A stretch of DNA of 64,000 nt, taken from NCBI GenBank assembly GCA_023229845.1, contig JALNYK010000015.1, positions 6,530 to 70,529 on the forward strand, written 5' to 3'. The notes below the pieces were generated by a model, which searched no databases, was not told the DNA's origin, and saw only the letters and a program-made list of their open reading frames with translations. Position numbers and translations under genes: made by a program. Every line of letters starts with the position of its first letter. The stretch's first letter is position 1. This stretch comes from Gallionella sp. (GTDB lineage: Bacteria > Pseudomonadota > Gammaproteobacteria > Burkholderiales > Gallionellaceae). Of the stretch, positions 24,588 to 33,624 are shown piece by piece.

Positions 24588-25439
24588 ATGCAGGAACACG
24601 CTTACATCATCCGTACGATGAGCCTTGAGGAGCTGGATATTGCCGTCGAGTGGGCGGCGCGCGAGGGATGGAATCCGGGGCTGCACGATGCCGGATGTTT
24701 TCATGCAGCCGATCCGGAAGGGTTTCTGGTCGGGATGCTTGGAAGCGAGCCGATAGCCACGATCTCCGCGGTGAAATACGGCGACTCCTTTGGCTTCATG
24801 GGCTTCTATATCGTCAAGCCCGAGTATCGCGGCGCGGGCTACGGCATGAAAATCTGGCAGGCTGCGATGGCCCGTTTGACCGGACGCAACATCGGTCTGG
24901 ATGGCGTCGTCGCGCAACAGGACAACTATCGCCGTTCCGGCTTCAAGCTGGCGTACCGGAACATTCGCTATCAAGGCACGGGTGGCAAGCCGGTCGCGGC
25001 AGACGGGCGCATCGTGCCGCTATCCGCGGTGCCGTTCGAGTCGCTGAGCGCTTACGACCAGCCCTTCTTCCCGGACTGTCGCGAAGACTTCCTGCATTGC
25101 TGGAGCCGTCTGCCCGACAGCGCTGTGCTGTGTATCCTGCATGACGGCGAACTGGCCGGCTATGGCGTGTTGCGAGCCTGCCGCATCGGCTACAAGATCG
25201 GCCCGCTGTTTGCCGACGATGCGGCGCTGGCAGAAGCCTTGTTCATGGCTTTGCAGGCGCAAGCGCCGGAGAATGCGGCAATTTTCCTGGACACCCCGGA
25301 AACCAACCCGGCGGCGATCGAGCTGGCGCAGCGCCACGGCATGAGCGTCTCTTTCGAGACCGCGCGCATGTACACCGGAACCGTTCCTGATCTCCCGATG
25401 CAGCGCCTGTTCGGCGTAACGACATTCGAACTGGGGTAA
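24588..25439 (+). CDS. GNAT acetyltransferase (YitH-like two-domain)
   Basis: A 283-residue protein with an N-terminal GNAT domain: SLEELDIAVEWAAREGWNPG, FMGFYIVKPEYRGAGYGMKIW with the acetyl-CoA loop RGAGYG near residue 87, then GLDGVVAQQDNYRRSGFKLAYRN. A second domain (about 150-283, AYDQPFFPDCREDFLHCW, MQRLFGVTTFELG) matches the YitH/HolE-type C-terminal acetyltransferase-like unit. GGAGGGA seven bases before ATG 24588 fixes the start. The acceptor is unknown. It is monocistronic and divergent from pepD. Confidence 0.85.
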   Translation: MQEHAYIIRTMSLEELDIAVEWAAREGWNPGLHDAGCFHAADPEGFLVGMLGSEPIATISAVKYGDSFGFMGFYIVKPEYRGAGYGMKIWQAAMARLTGRNIGLDGVVAQQDNYRRSGFKLAYRNIRYQGTGGKPVAADGRIVPLSAVPFESLSAYDQPFFPDCREDFLHCWSRLPDSAVLCILHDGELAGYGVLRACRIGYKIGPLFADDAALAEALFMALQAQAPENAAIFLDTPETNPAAIELAQRHGMSVSFETARMYTGTVPDLPMQRLFGVTTFELG

Positions 25440-25604
25440 GGCGTGGAGTTTGCGTCCCCGGTTTTATCTGCATTGCGCCGGATTTCGTGCTTCGCTCCAG
25501 CGCTCCTCGCTAAAGAAGACAAATTTAGCCCGGATATTTCATGGAGCATTTCATGTAGGAGCTCGGCTTGCCGGGCGATACGAGTTTCAGAGGTTCAACG
25601 TTCT

Positions 25605-26828
25605 TTAGCGTAACCGCTTCAACCGGAACAGGCCGTTGGCGTCGCTGTCGCTGCTGAAATACAGCGCGCCGTCCGGCCCGAAAGCGACGCCTGCCGGGCG
25701 CGCCCAGCGCTCGCCGTCGGGCAGCTGGAAGCCGGTGACCAGATCGTCCACTCGCACCGCCTGTCCATTCTGGAAGCGCACCGCGACGAGCTTGGGCGGG
25801 CGGCGCGTGGAAGGGCGGCCGATGAATCCGCCGCCGGGTTGGGTGCCCCATGAACCGTGCAGCGCGACCGCCGCGTCGAATTCCAGTCGCGCATCCATCG
25901 CGCCCTTGGGCACGAATGCCATGCCCAGCGGCGCATTGCGAGACGGAAACGTCGCCGCCGGCAGCATCACTTGGTTGATCGGGCGCGGCGGTGAGCTAGC
26001 GACGCAGTCGTCGCGCTTCACCTGTTTTCCGTCGAACTGGAACCATGGCATGCCGTGAAACGAACCCGCATCCAGTTTGCTGAAATATTCCGGCGGCCGG
26101 TCGTAGCCCAGATGATCCGGCCCGTTGTTGCTGGCGTAGAGCGCGCCGGTCTGCGGATGCCAGTCGAAACCGACCGGGTTGCGCAGCCCTGAGGCATAAG
26201 GCTCCCAACTTGCCTTGCCGGCACCCTCGCGCAAGACCAGCACGCCGCCGCGCCGTTCGTCGAAGGGATAGCCCGCGCCCAGATACTGGTCGCTGCAATT
26301 GCGCTGTATGCCCAGGCTCGCATACACGCGTCCGTCCGGCCCCACGCCTGCCGTGCGGCTGTCGTGCCCGCCGCCGGCCGGCAGCGCCGCGAGCAAGGTC
26401 AGCGCCTCCGGCGAGATCTTCGATTGCCCCGGACGATACGGCGCGCGATACACCCCGTCCGTCCGCGCGATCAGGATCTCGCCCGGTCGGAACGCCACGC
26501 TGTGCGGATAGTCGCCCAACTCCACCAGCACCTCCGGCTTTTTGTAGGGCGGCGGCAAGCGATATACCTTGCCCGATTTCGAGCCGGCGAACAGGTCGCC
26601 GTTTGCGGCGAATGCCAGCATGCGCGGACTATCCATGCCGGCCAGCCACTCCAGACGGTAGCCGCGGGGAACGCGCGCCGTCCTGCGCTCGCCGTCCACC
26701 GTCAGCGCCTGCGTTTCATAGGCTAGCGTCTGGGTGCCGGCCTGTGCGGGCGCGCAGGCAAGGCACAGCAGCAAGCTACCGCAACGCATCGCGCGCACCG
26801 GCAAACGCCGCAAGAAATCGCGATCCAT
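25605..26828 (-). CDS. sorbosone-dehydrogenase-like PQQ/beta-propeller protein
   Basis: A 407-residue periplasmic beta-propeller of the soluble aldose/L-sorbosone dehydrogenase family. It has a signal peptide (MRCGSLLLCLACAPAQAG), propeller repeats such as RMLAFAANGDLFAGSKSGKVYRL, GPDGRVYASLGIQRNCSDQY, GLRNPVGFDWHPQTGALYASNNG and the closing GVAFGPDGALYFSSDSDANGLFRLKRL. Two cysteines (RNCSD and RDDCVAS) may form a disulfide. Family members oxidise sugars or aldehydes with PQQ, but PQQ ligands cannot be verified by eye and some members have no proven activity. A 36-residue membrane peptide gene lies just upstream on the same strand. Confidence 0.8.
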   Translation of the reverse strand: MDRDFLRRLPVRAMRCGSLLLCLACAPAQAGTQTLAYETQALTVDGERRTARVPRGYRLEWLAGMDSPRMLAFAANGDLFAGSKSGKVYRLPPPYKKPEVLVELGDYPHSVAFRPGEILIARTDGVYRAPYRPGQSKISPEALTLLAALPAGGGHDSRTAGVGPDGRVYASLGIQRNCSDQYLGAGYPFDERRGGVLVLREGAGKASWEPYASGLRNPVGFDWHPQTGALYASNNGPDHLGYDRPPEYFSKLDAGSFHGMPWFQFDGKQVKRDDCVASSPPRPINQVMLPAATFPSRNAPLGMAFVPKGAMDARLEFDAAVALHGSWGTQPGGGFIGRPSTRRPPKLVAVRFQNGQAVRVDDLVTGFQLPDGERWARPAGVAFGPDGALYFSSDSDANGLFRLKRLR

Positions 26829-26854
26829 TTTGATCAGGCACGGTTCTCCGCGGA

Positions 26855-26965
26855 CTAGATTTCCACGCTCAGCGAGACGTAGGTCGGCAACGCGATGATG
26901 AACGAGATCATGCCGACCATTACCCAGCGAAAGATCTTTGCAAAGAATTTGAAATATTTGTTCAT
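26855..26965 (-). CDS. 36-residue single-span membrane peptide
   Basis: A short frame encoding MNKYFKFFAKIFRWVMV and then GMISFIIALPTYVSLSVEI. A basic amphipathic start leads into one hydrophobic helix with a positive-inside charge pattern, ending in an acidic tail. GGGGTG sits about seven bases before the ATG. It lies 26 bp upstream of the sorbosone-dehydrogenase-like gene in the same direction and is probably cotranscribed. It is too short for standard gene calling and I know no homologue. Function unknown; a regulatory or assembly peptide for a membrane complex is possible. Confidence 0.5.
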   Translation of the reverse strand: MNKYFKFFAKIFRWVMVGMISFIIALPTYVSLSVEI

Positions 26966-27328
26966 TTGATCACCCCATTTTTTATCCAATCAGCCAAGAA
27001 ATCGAAGGCAATCTCGACACGAGCATTGCCGCTATTGCGGCGGCGTATCCACCGGGCACGGGAAGCGCAAATATCCTGCGTCTCTTCGCGGCCGGCAGCG
27101 TTACTGGAATTTCTCATTCCTTCGGAGTGCGCATCAAAAAATTGCCGGACGATTGCATGCTATGCCCGGCAAGCGCCACAAACCATACGGATACCCCTGT
27201 ATTTTTATCGGGATAACGTGGGGGCTGTATTGAACTTACTGGGGTATGTCGGACGGCCAAGGTCCATCCCGTGCGGGCCGCAAGGGGAGGTGCACGGAGT
27301 TCGTGCAAGCGCTGGAGCGTTAGCGGGA
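26966..27328. other. 363-bp stretch without a recognised gene
   Basis: The region between the 36-residue peptide gene and the next minus-strand gene has frames on both strands, but none shows a protein-like composition or family pattern. It presumably holds the promoter for the peptide and sugar dehydrogenase genes. I cannot point to a convincing -35/-10 pair. Confidence 0.5.
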
Positions 27329-27673
27329 TTACTCCGTCACAAGCGCGACCGCAGTTGCTGCGGTCGCCTTGTCGATATCCAACCACACTTCGCAGTATTC
27401 ATCGATTTCGCCGGTGGGAGTGGGGTCGCCTGCACAGCTGCAACCGCTTATCACGCTTTTGAAGAAAATACCTGCTTTTATCCGGATGAGGTTTCCCGTT
27501 TCGGCAACACTGAGGATGGTCGCCGTGATCGGCTCGGCGAGCACGTAACTGCCGACGGACAAACCCTGCTGCAAGGGCAGTTGATCGACGTTTAATCGTT
27601 CGATTTCCTGCTTGAGTGTCGCCGCGAAATCCGGCGTACCCCAGGCGTTCAGTGTCTTGTCCAGTTTCATCAT
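27329..27673 (-). CDS. hypothetical protein with NHLP-like features
   Basis: A 114-residue protein. It begins MMKLDKTLNAWGTPDFAATLKQEIERLN and continues with a hydrophobic half (GSYVLAEPITATILSVAET) and IKAGIFFKSVISGCSCAGDPTPTGEIDEYCEVWLDIDK. The layout of N-terminal helix and C-terminal acidic strand region with CSCAGDPTP recalls small proteins of unknown function seen in environmental betaproteobacteria. The resemblance to peptide precursors is weak. It is 48 bp upstream of the ycaO start direction but ends before it, with the ycaO gene lying upstream on the same strand, so both could be one unit. A 10-bp hairpin (27345-27367) lies in its last codons. Confidence 0.5.
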   Translation of the reverse strand: MMKLDKTLNAWGTPDFAATLKQEIERLNVDQLPLQQGLSVGSYVLAEPITATILSVAETGNLIRIKAGIFFKSVISGCSCAGDPTPTGEIDEYCEVWLDIDKATAATAVALVTE

Positions 27674-27721
27674 GAAATCGTATCGAGAGCGTGGCGTGGA
27701 TCGGGGCAGGCCGGGATTATT

Positions 27722-29464
27722 TCACGCATCGCCCCATACTTTGCGATACGCCGCGAGCAGGCGCTTGTGCATGTCGCTGCCTTCCATGTTTGCGCCCAGT
27801 GTACCGAGACCGAAGAATTGCGTTTCGCGCTTCAACAATTGCTGCGCCAGTTTCAGGGTGTCCGCACCGTACAGCAGTTGCAGATTGGCTTCGTAACCCG
27901 CGGTCGAATCCGACAGCTCCTGCAGCCGCACCAGATGCGCGATGCAGCGGTAGACGCGTGCACGCTGCTCGTTCAACTCCCCGAGCTGGGCTATCCAGTC
28001 GCAGCCTTCGAGTATCGCCTCTTCGTCGCCGACGGCGATTGCCAGCAGGGCCTTCAGTTCGCCGACGCGCAGGTCTGCCCAGATGCTGCCGGGATCGGCG
28101 GCGAGGCCGATCAGCGTGGTGACGGCGAGGTTGTCGGCAAGGTCCAGATCGAGCAGCGTGTCGAGCAAGTCGTCGCATTCGTCTTCGTCGAGTTCCGGCA
28201 GGCGCAGCAGCGAGGGGCGCACCAGGTTGCCCACGGTGTTGTTCTGCCATTGCAACTCCTCGACGGGGTAGATCTCCGACATGCCGGGCACGAAAATGCG
28301 GCAGGCATACACGTCCAGATGGGTGAAGTCGGCGACATAGATGTCGTGGCCGCCGGCGTGGATCGCGTCGCAGCACCAGCGATAGTCCTCCTCGGTGGTC
28401 GTGCCGAAGTTCCAGTCGGCGAACTCGAAGTCGGGCGTGTCGCGCAGGAATTCCCAGCTGATGACGCCGCTGGAATCGACGAAGTGGATCTCCAGATTCT
28501 GCTCGTCGGCAATCTCCGCCATGTCGAATCCGGGCGCGGGGAAGTCCTTCAGGCCGTCGATGGCGCGGCCCTGCAGCAATTCGGTCAGCGCGCGTTCCAG
28601 CGCCACTTCGAATCTTGGATGCGCGCCGAAGCTGGCGAAGCAGCCCTGGTCGGCCGGGTGCAGCAGCGTGACGTTCATCACCGGATACTTGCCGCCCAGC
28701 GAGGCATCCTTCACCAATATGCCGTAGCCCGCTTCGCGCAACCCCTTGATGCCCGCAGCGATGCGCGGGTAGCGCGCGATGACGTCCTCGGGCACATCGG
28801 GCAGACAGATGCCTTCGCGGATGATGCGGAACTTGATGTCGCGCTCGAAGATTTCGGCCAGCGCCTGGGTGCGCGCCTCCATCAGCGTGTTGCCCGCCGA
28901 CATGCCGTTGCTGACATACAGGTTGCCGATCAGGTTGACCGGGAACAGCACGGCCTGGTCGTCGCGCAGGCGCTGGTAGGGGATCGCGCAGATGCCGCGC
29001 TCGGCGTTGCCGGAATTGAGGTCGATCAACTGGTTCGCCAATACGCCGCCCTGCGGGTTGTAGAACTTCTGCAACTCCGGTGTCAGCAGCCCGGCGGGCC
29101 ACTTGTCGCCCTTTACCGCGAACCATTGTTCGTTCGGGTAATGCACAAAGTCGCGCCGGCTGATGTCCTCGCCCAGATAGAAATGCGTCCAGAAATAATT
29201 CGTGCTCAGCCGTTCGAAGAACTCGCCCAGCGCGCTGGCGCGCGCGGCCAGTTCCGAGCCGCCCTTGCCGTTGCTGAACAATCGCGGGCAATCGCGGTCG
29301 TTGACATGCACCGACCAGATGTTCTCGATCTCGTTCAGCCAGGAACGCTCCTCGACGTGGAAGCCGATGGCTTCGAGCTTGCTGTGCAGCGTGCGGATGG
29401 AGGATTCGAGGGAGGCGTCCTTGCTGGGGATGAATGTTTCGCTGTTCTTTACAGTGATGGTCAT
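27722..29464 (-). CDS. ycaO: YcaO-type ATP-dependent cyclodehydratase-like protein
   Basis: A 580-residue stand-alone YcaO (E. coli YcaO is 586). The start MTITVKNSETFIPSKDASLESSI, FSNGKGGSELAARASALGEFFERLSTNYF and the ATP-grasp-like glutamate cluster (GNTLMEARTQALAEIFERDIKFRI, FEVALERALTELLQGR) are typical. The C-terminal TPR-like part ends with LGTLGANMEGSDMHKRLLAAYRKVWGDA. E. coli YcaO supports beta-methylthiolation of ribosomal protein S12 with RimO. No precursor peptide or dehydrogenase is evident, so a housekeeping role is more likely than a biosynthetic one. The downstream 114-residue gene is the only possible partner. Confidence 0.92.
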   Translation of the reverse strand: MTITVKNSETFIPSKDASLESSIRTLHSKLEAIGFHVEERSWLNEIENIWSVHVNDRDCPRLFSNGKGGSELAARASALGEFFERLSTNYFWTHFYLGEDISRRDFVHYPNEQWFAVKGDKWPAGLLTPELQKFYNPQGGVLANQLIDLNSGNAERGICAIPYQRLRDDQAVLFPVNLIGNLYVSNGMSAGNTLMEARTQALAEIFERDIKFRIIREGICLPDVPEDVIARYPRIAAGIKGLREAGYGILVKDASLGGKYPVMNVTLLHPADQGCFASFGAHPRFEVALERALTELLQGRAIDGLKDFPAPGFDMAEIADEQNLEIHFVDSSGVISWEFLRDTPDFEFADWNFGTTTEEDYRWCCDAIHAGGHDIYVADFTHLDVYACRIFVPGMSEIYPVEELQWQNNTVGNLVRPSLLRLPELDEDECDDLLDTLLDLDLADNLAVTTLIGLAADPGSIWADLRVGELKALLAIAVGDEEAILEGCDWIAQLGELNEQRARVYRCIAHLVRLQELSDSTAGYEANLQLLYGADTLKLAQQLLKRETQFFGLGTLGANMEGSDMHKRLLAAYRKVWGDA

Positions 29465-29577
29465 GTGGTGGGGTGAGGCAAGAGGGGGCAGAAGCTGCGG
29501 GGGCGGTATGGTAACAGACAAGGTCGCGCGCCTTGATTTCGCCCCATTCGCCCCTTACTTGATGAAATCAGGGTAAG

Positions 29578-29599
29578 CCGGGAACACGTTTTCCCGGCC
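29578..29599. terminator. hairpin between GGDEF and ycaO genes
   Basis: GCCGGGAA (29578-29585) and TTCCCGGC (29592-29599) form a perfect 8-bp stem around CACGTT. It lies downstream of the minus-strand GGDEF gene ending at 29760. No T-run follows, so the terminator call is weak. Confidence 0.35.
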
Positions 29600-29759
29600 C
29601 CTATACTCCACAGTACAAGCGATGCATCAGCTCAGGGCGGCCACGCTGTGGCACCACGATCTCCGCCGTGCAACGAGCCCCTCCATCGATCCGTTCCGGA
29701 AGCACATCAGACAGTACAACCAGTACCGATCCCCTGAGTTTCGATTTGAGCGGATATCG

Positions 29760-30932
29760 CTATGCCATCGCGCAATTCCGCCCATGCGCTTTCGCCCGGT
29801 ACAGGGCCTGATCTGCGCGTATCAGCCAGTCGTCCGCCTCTTCGCCCTGTTCGAGCAGGGCAACGCCGAACGAGGCGGTCACGGTGATCTCCTCTGGCTG
29901 GCGGACCACGGGGCTGCCGGCTAGGGCAATGCGTATGCGTTCGGCCAGTTGCAGCGCCGAATTCAGTTCGGTCATCGGCAGCATCAGCAAAAACTCTTCG
30001 CCGCCGTAACGGCCGAGCGCGTCTCCCTGCCGCAACAGCACCTCGACGCGGCGGCTGAAGGCCACGAGGACGTCGTCGCCCACGGCATGGCCGTAGCGGT
30101 CGTTGATATGTTTGAAATGGTCGATGTCGAACAGCACGATGCTGCACATGTTGCCATGGCGCATGAACAACTCGCGCTGCCGCTCGATCTGGTCCACCAT
30201 GAAATGGCGGTTGTACAGCCCGGTGAGCTGGTCGTGGATGGCCATGACCCTGAGCTTCTGGTTGAGCTCGTCGAGTTTGGCGTTGCGCATCTCCAGTTGC
30301 TTTCGAATTCGCTGGTTCAGCACCAGTTGATGCACGCCGCCGGCGAACTGGCGGTAAGCGTCCCAGCCGAACCGTAGCTCGACCAACAGCAGGAGGCTCA
30401 GGGCGACCGCGATCTTGATGTGGATCGCATCGCCCAGCCAGATGGAATAGAGGATGGGGACGAGCAGCGTGGCTATGCAGAAGCCCGCCAGGGTGCGGAA
30501 CGAGGGGGCCATGCTGACCACGTTGGTCGCCGTGACCGCGGCCAGCACGGCGAGGATGGCTATGTCGTTGAACGCGGAGGGATCGTCCGGGACGTGGAAG
30601 ACCACCACCGCGAAACCCCAGCATAATCCCTGCAGGATGCGCAGGGCGACCTGCCAGTTGTGGTATGCGGCGATGCGCTCGGCAGGCGGCGTGTTCTTTT
30701 GATGCCACGAGCTCAGCGCGAAGGTGAGGGCATCGGGCAATGAGTTGACGATCATCCAGCCGATGGCGAGCGGCAAGCTTGCCGTGGTATACACGACCCA
30801 GAAAATGAACAGCGTTCCCAGCGGTGCAAGCATCGTCGCCTGGCGTGCGCGCGCGAACAAGGTCGTCACGCAATGCGCCTCGACCTCGGCCCGGTTCTCT
30901 GCGGTGATCTGATCGAACAATTCTTTGGACAT
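29760..30932 (-). CDS. membrane diguanylate cyclase (GGDEF)
   Basis: A 390-residue protein. The N-terminal half has about five to six hydrophobic helices (APLGTLFIFWVVYTTASLPLA, ILQGLCWGFAVVVF, ALSLLLLVELRFG) with a cytoplasmic start. A short coiled helix (ELNQKLRVM) links to a GGDEF domain with HDQLTGLYNRHFMVDQI, LFDIDHFKHINDRYGHAVGDDVL and active site GRYGGEEFLLMLP. The inhibitory RxxD site (RQGD) is intact. It should make cyclic-di-GMP in response to an unknown membrane signal. It appears monocistronic. Confidence 0.9.
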   Translation of the reverse strand: MSKELFDQITAENRAEVEAHCVTTLFARARQATMLAPLGTLFIFWVVYTTASLPLAIGWMIVNSLPDALTFALSSWHQKNTPPAERIAAYHNWQVALRILQGLCWGFAVVVFHVPDDPSAFNDIAILAVLAAVTATNVVSMAPSFRTLAGFCIATLLVPILYSIWLGDAIHIKIAVALSLLLLVELRFGWDAYRQFAGGVHQLVLNQRIRKQLEMRNAKLDELNQKLRVMAIHDQLTGLYNRHFMVDQIERQRELFMRHGNMCSIVLFDIDHFKHINDRYGHAVGDDVLVAFSRRVEVLLRQGDALGRYGGEEFLLMLPMTELNSALQLAERIRIALAGSPVVRQPEEITVTASFGVALLEQGEEADDWLIRADQALYRAKAHGRNCAMA

Positions 30933-31086
30933 CGGTTAATCCTGCAAGCGAAAGATATTGGGACCGGCCACTCTTATCGGCGGTATCGGTCGAGTCGAAT
31001 ATCGGAACAAATGCGATCGTCTTGCCTTATTCCGGACCGCCTCCATGAGCTTCTGGATGTAATGTTAACTTGTAGTCCCCCGCATT

Positions 31087-31713
31087 TCAGCCGAGCCCCG
31101 GGAACAGGCCGCGCATGCCGTTGGCGAGGAACTCCACCGAGATCGCGGCGAGTATCAGCCCCATCATCCGGGTGAACACATTGATGCCGATCTTGCCCAG
31201 GCGCTGCGCGACCCAGGGCGCGGCCAGAAAGGTCAGCCAGACCGTGATGCCGAGCAGGACGATCACCACGCCCATCATCAGGTAATGTTGGAAACCGTCC
31301 GCCTTGTGCGCCTCCACGATCACCGCGCTGATCGCGCCGGGGCCCGCCAGCAACGGCGTGGACAAGGGCACGATCGCGTTCGCCGAAACCGTCTCGCCGT
31401 CGTCGTCCTTGCCGGAATCGGCGGCGTAGAAATTGCCCAGCATCATCTTGATCGCGATCAGCAACAGCAGGATGCCGCCCCCGACGAGGAAGGAATGGAT
31501 GCTGATGCCGAAGAACGCCAGCAACGGCTGCCCGATCAGCAGGGCCGTCAGCAGGATGGCGCACACCGTCAGCGACGCGAGCCGACCGACACGGGCGCGC
31601 CTGGCTGCCGTCATCCCGGCGGTGAACAGGACGATGAGGGGAATGATTCCGAACGGATCGATGATCGCGAACAGGCTGATGAAGATCTTGGTGTATTCGG
31701 TGAAGTCCAGCAT
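31087..31713 (-). CDS. MarC family membrane protein
   Basis: A 208-residue six-helix membrane protein of the MarC/YchE family. It begins MLDFTEYTKIFISLFAIIDPFGIIPLIV, with the family proline-rich first helix. It continues with SFLVGGGILLLLIAIKMML, NAIVPLSTPLLAGPGAISAVI and the last helix FTRMMGLILAAISVEFLANG. ATG at 31713 gives the normal length; upstream codons in the frame are not MarC-like. The role is unknown (earlier drug-resistance claims for MarC were withdrawn). It is divergent from the SYLF gene. Confidence 0.9.
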   Translation of the reverse strand: MLDFTEYTKIFISLFAIIDPFGIIPLIVLFTAGMTAARRARVGRLASLTVCAILLTALLIGQPLLAFFGISIHSFLVGGGILLLLIAIKMMLGNFYAADSGKDDDGETVSANAIVPLSTPLLAGPGAISAVIVEAHKADGFQHYLMMGVVIVLLGITVWLTFLAAPWVAQRLGKIGINVFTRMMGLILAAISVEFLANGMRGLFPGLG

Positions 31714-31917
31714 GGCGCTCGGGCGGAAAAACGATGCGGCAAGGTACACCGTTAGAGGGTGCGAGGCAATCCTGCAGCGCCGGGGTGCATGAGCCAGCGG
31801 GAGCTCGCGATGCCGCCTTAGCGGTTTACCCCATATTCGCGCAACCATCGCCGCCTGTATCATCCCACTGCAGTCTGGATTGGCGGCATCAGAAACCCGA
31901 CACCAAGGAGAGACATC

Positions 31918-32505
31918 GTGAAGACCGGCTCATACCAAATGCACATCCTCAGCGCAGTGATTTTCGGAATTTTGCTTTCCTGCTTTAGCGGCATGGCTGC
32001 TGCCGTGACGGTGGACGAGAAGCGGGCGGATATACGGAAGATGCGCAGCGAAACGCTGGATAAGTTGTACAGGGTGCATCCGCTGGCCAAGGGTGCGATC
32101 AAGGATGCGGTCGGCTATGCCGTGTTCAGCAACATCGGCATCAACGTGATCTTCCTTTCGGTCGCAGGCGGCTCCGGGATTGCCCATGACAACCGCACAG
32201 GCAAGGACACCTACATGAACATGGTCTCGGGCGGTGTGGGATTCGGGCTGGGGGTAAAGGATTTTCGCGGTGTGTTCCTGTTTGCGACCGACAAGGCGTT
32301 CAGGCAATTCGTCGAGAGCGGATGGGATGCCGATGTGCAGGCGGACGCCGCTGCCAAGGCCGGCACCAAGGGCGGGGCCTTCGCGGGCGCCATCACCGTA
32401 GCGCCCGGCGTGGAACTGTATCAGCTCACCGAAACCGGGCTGGCGCTGCAGGCCACGATACAGGGCACCAAGTATTTCAAGGACAAGGAACTGAACGCCG
32501 AATGA
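31918..32505 (+). CDS. exported SYLF (YSC84-like lipid-binding) protein
   Basis: A 195-residue exported protein with a signal sequence (SAVIFGILLSCFSGMAAA). The mature part has the SYLF pattern: AKGAIKDAVGYAVFSNIGINVIFLSVAGG, GKDTYMNMVSGGVGFGLGVKDF, RGVFLFATDKAFRQFVESGW and the tail ALQATIQGTKYFKDKELN. The start is GTG with AAGGAG seven bases upstream. Bacterial SYLF proteins are thought to bind phospholipids in the periplasm or outer membrane. Confidence 0.87.
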   Translation: MKTGSYQMHILSAVIFGILLSCFSGMAAAVTVDEKRADIRKMRSETLDKLYRVHPLAKGAIKDAVGYAVFSNIGINVIFLSVAGGSGIAHDNRTGKDTYMNMVSGGVGFGLGVKDFRGVFLFATDKAFRQFVESGWDADVQADAAAKAGTKGGAFAGAITVAPGVELYQLTETGLALQATIQGTKYFKDKELNAE

Positions 32506-32584
32506 TGCTGCGTCATCGGCAAAGGCCAGCCTCGATCTCCTGCAAACATATCGAGCCAGGCTCATTCGGTTCCATTGGCTGCGG

Positions 32585-33355
32585 TCAATCCTGCCGTGCG
32601 GCGCTGAATGTTATTGCGAACTTCCACTGCGTCAGCGGGGATGTCCGGTAGATGGCCCTCTTCGTTACGCTATCGAACTCGTAGGTCGTTACTCCCGCGG
32701 CATTCGACAGCATCTCGTTCACAGCCTTCCTGAGCGTCTCACTTCCCAGTTTGCGGGGATCAACAAAGCGGCGGTCAGTCTGCTTATGCAGGGTGCTATG
32801 TCCATCCGGGGCCAGGGAGAAGAAAGCCGCATCCGGCCGCAGCGCCAGCGCGGAGCCGACCTGGTCGGAGAGTTTGTCGAGGAAAAGCGATGCGCCGATC
32901 GCGCCTATCACCTTGCCGCCCCGCTTCATCGGAACCGCGATCACCGCCGAGCGCTGTCCGGTGCTTTTGCTGACGACCAGCGCACTCATGATCTCCTGTC
33001 CCGACATGAGCGCCGGGAAATAGCTCCGGTTGCTCAGCTTCACATTCATCAGTCCTTTGTCGACGGTGTAATACGTTCCGTCTGGGCGGACGAACCAGAC
33101 GACAAGGCCGCCGTCCGATTTTTGATACCCACCCAGCAGCGGCCCTATCTTCTTCCAGCTGCCCGATCTCGCCTCGGCGGTGGAGGCAAGGATTTCGAGG
33201 CTCTGCCGAACGCCGCTCATGCGCAGGTCGGTGTATGAGACGAAGGCGGAGAGCAGGCTCTGCTCGTCTGCCTCGGCGGAGGGCTGCGCGAGGCAGAGTC
33301 CGGGAATGACGATCATGAGCAACGCGGCGGCTTTCAGAAAACATTGCTTGAACAT
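32585..33355 (-). CDS. exported PDC/cache-type sensor domain protein
   Basis: A 256-residue exported protein. The signal peptide is FLKAAALLMIVIPGLCLAQ. The mature protein looks like a lone double-PAS (PDC/dCache) periplasmic sensor: a long N-terminal helix (EQSLLSAFVSYTDLRMSGVRQSLEILAS), WFVRPDGTYYTVDKGLMNVKLSNRSYFPALM, and VIGAIGASLFLDKLSDQV. There is no C-terminal membrane helix or output domain, so it may be a binding protein for a separate sensor kinase or cyclase. ATG 33355 is favoured because AAAGGAG sits six bases before it, whereas it directly abuts the ATG at 33361. A family B repeat lies immediately upstream. Confidence 0.75.
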   Translation of the reverse strand: MFKQCFLKAAALLMIVIPGLCLAQPSAEADEQSLLSAFVSYTDLRMSGVRQSLEILASTAEARSGSWKKIGPLLGGYQKSDGGLVVWFVRPDGTYYTVDKGLMNVKLSNRSYFPALMSGQEIMSALVVSKSTGQRSAVIAVPMKRGGKVIGAIGASLFLDKLSDQVGSALALRPDAAFFSLAPDGHSTLHKQTDRRFVDPRKLGSETLRKAVNEMLSNAAGVTTYEFDSVTKRAIYRTSPLTQWKFAITFSAARQD

Positions 33356-33397
33356 CGGCATCTCCTTTATCGAAGTGAATGCGGCTTGTTCCCTTTA

Positions 33398-33552
33398 ACG
33401 TGAAACTCGCGTAGCGATTCGTTCGCCTGGCTGCGCCCCCCTCGCTGCGCTCTCCCCGCTTGCGGAGAGGAGAGCGCAGCGAGGAGCCGAGGTGAGGGGA
33501 ACGGGCGTGGCAAGTTTCATAATTATGGGCGGCACACTTGCCATGCCCGTTA
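33398..33552 (-). repeat. dispersed repeat family B, copy 3 (long form)
   Basis: In reverse orientation: AACGTGAAACTCGCGTAGCG at the left, an extended GC-rich hairpin in the middle (CGCTGCGCTCTCC against GGAGAGCGCAGCG), then ACGGGCGTGGCAA and TTGCCATGCCCGT as an inverted pair at the right. It is the longest copy and sits just upstream of the sensor-protein start. Confidence 0.8.
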
Positions 33553-33624
33553 ACTTCGCCCATGGTACGCGCGAAAACGGATCGATTGCGATACCTTCGA
33601 TGCTCTATTTCGCGCCTGGAAGAA

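Noticed and set aside
27329..27673. RiPP precursor for the adjacent YcaO protein
   Set aside because: The YcaO protein has the E. coli-type length and C-terminal domain linked to ribosomal S12 modification, and the small protein shows only a weak leader-core pattern. I keep it as hypothetical.
27767..29476. 569-codon plus-strand frame opposite ycaO
   Set aside because: A complement of ycaO codons, with Asp/Val/Gln/Arg-rich shadow composition; YcaO motifs are unambiguous on the minus strand.
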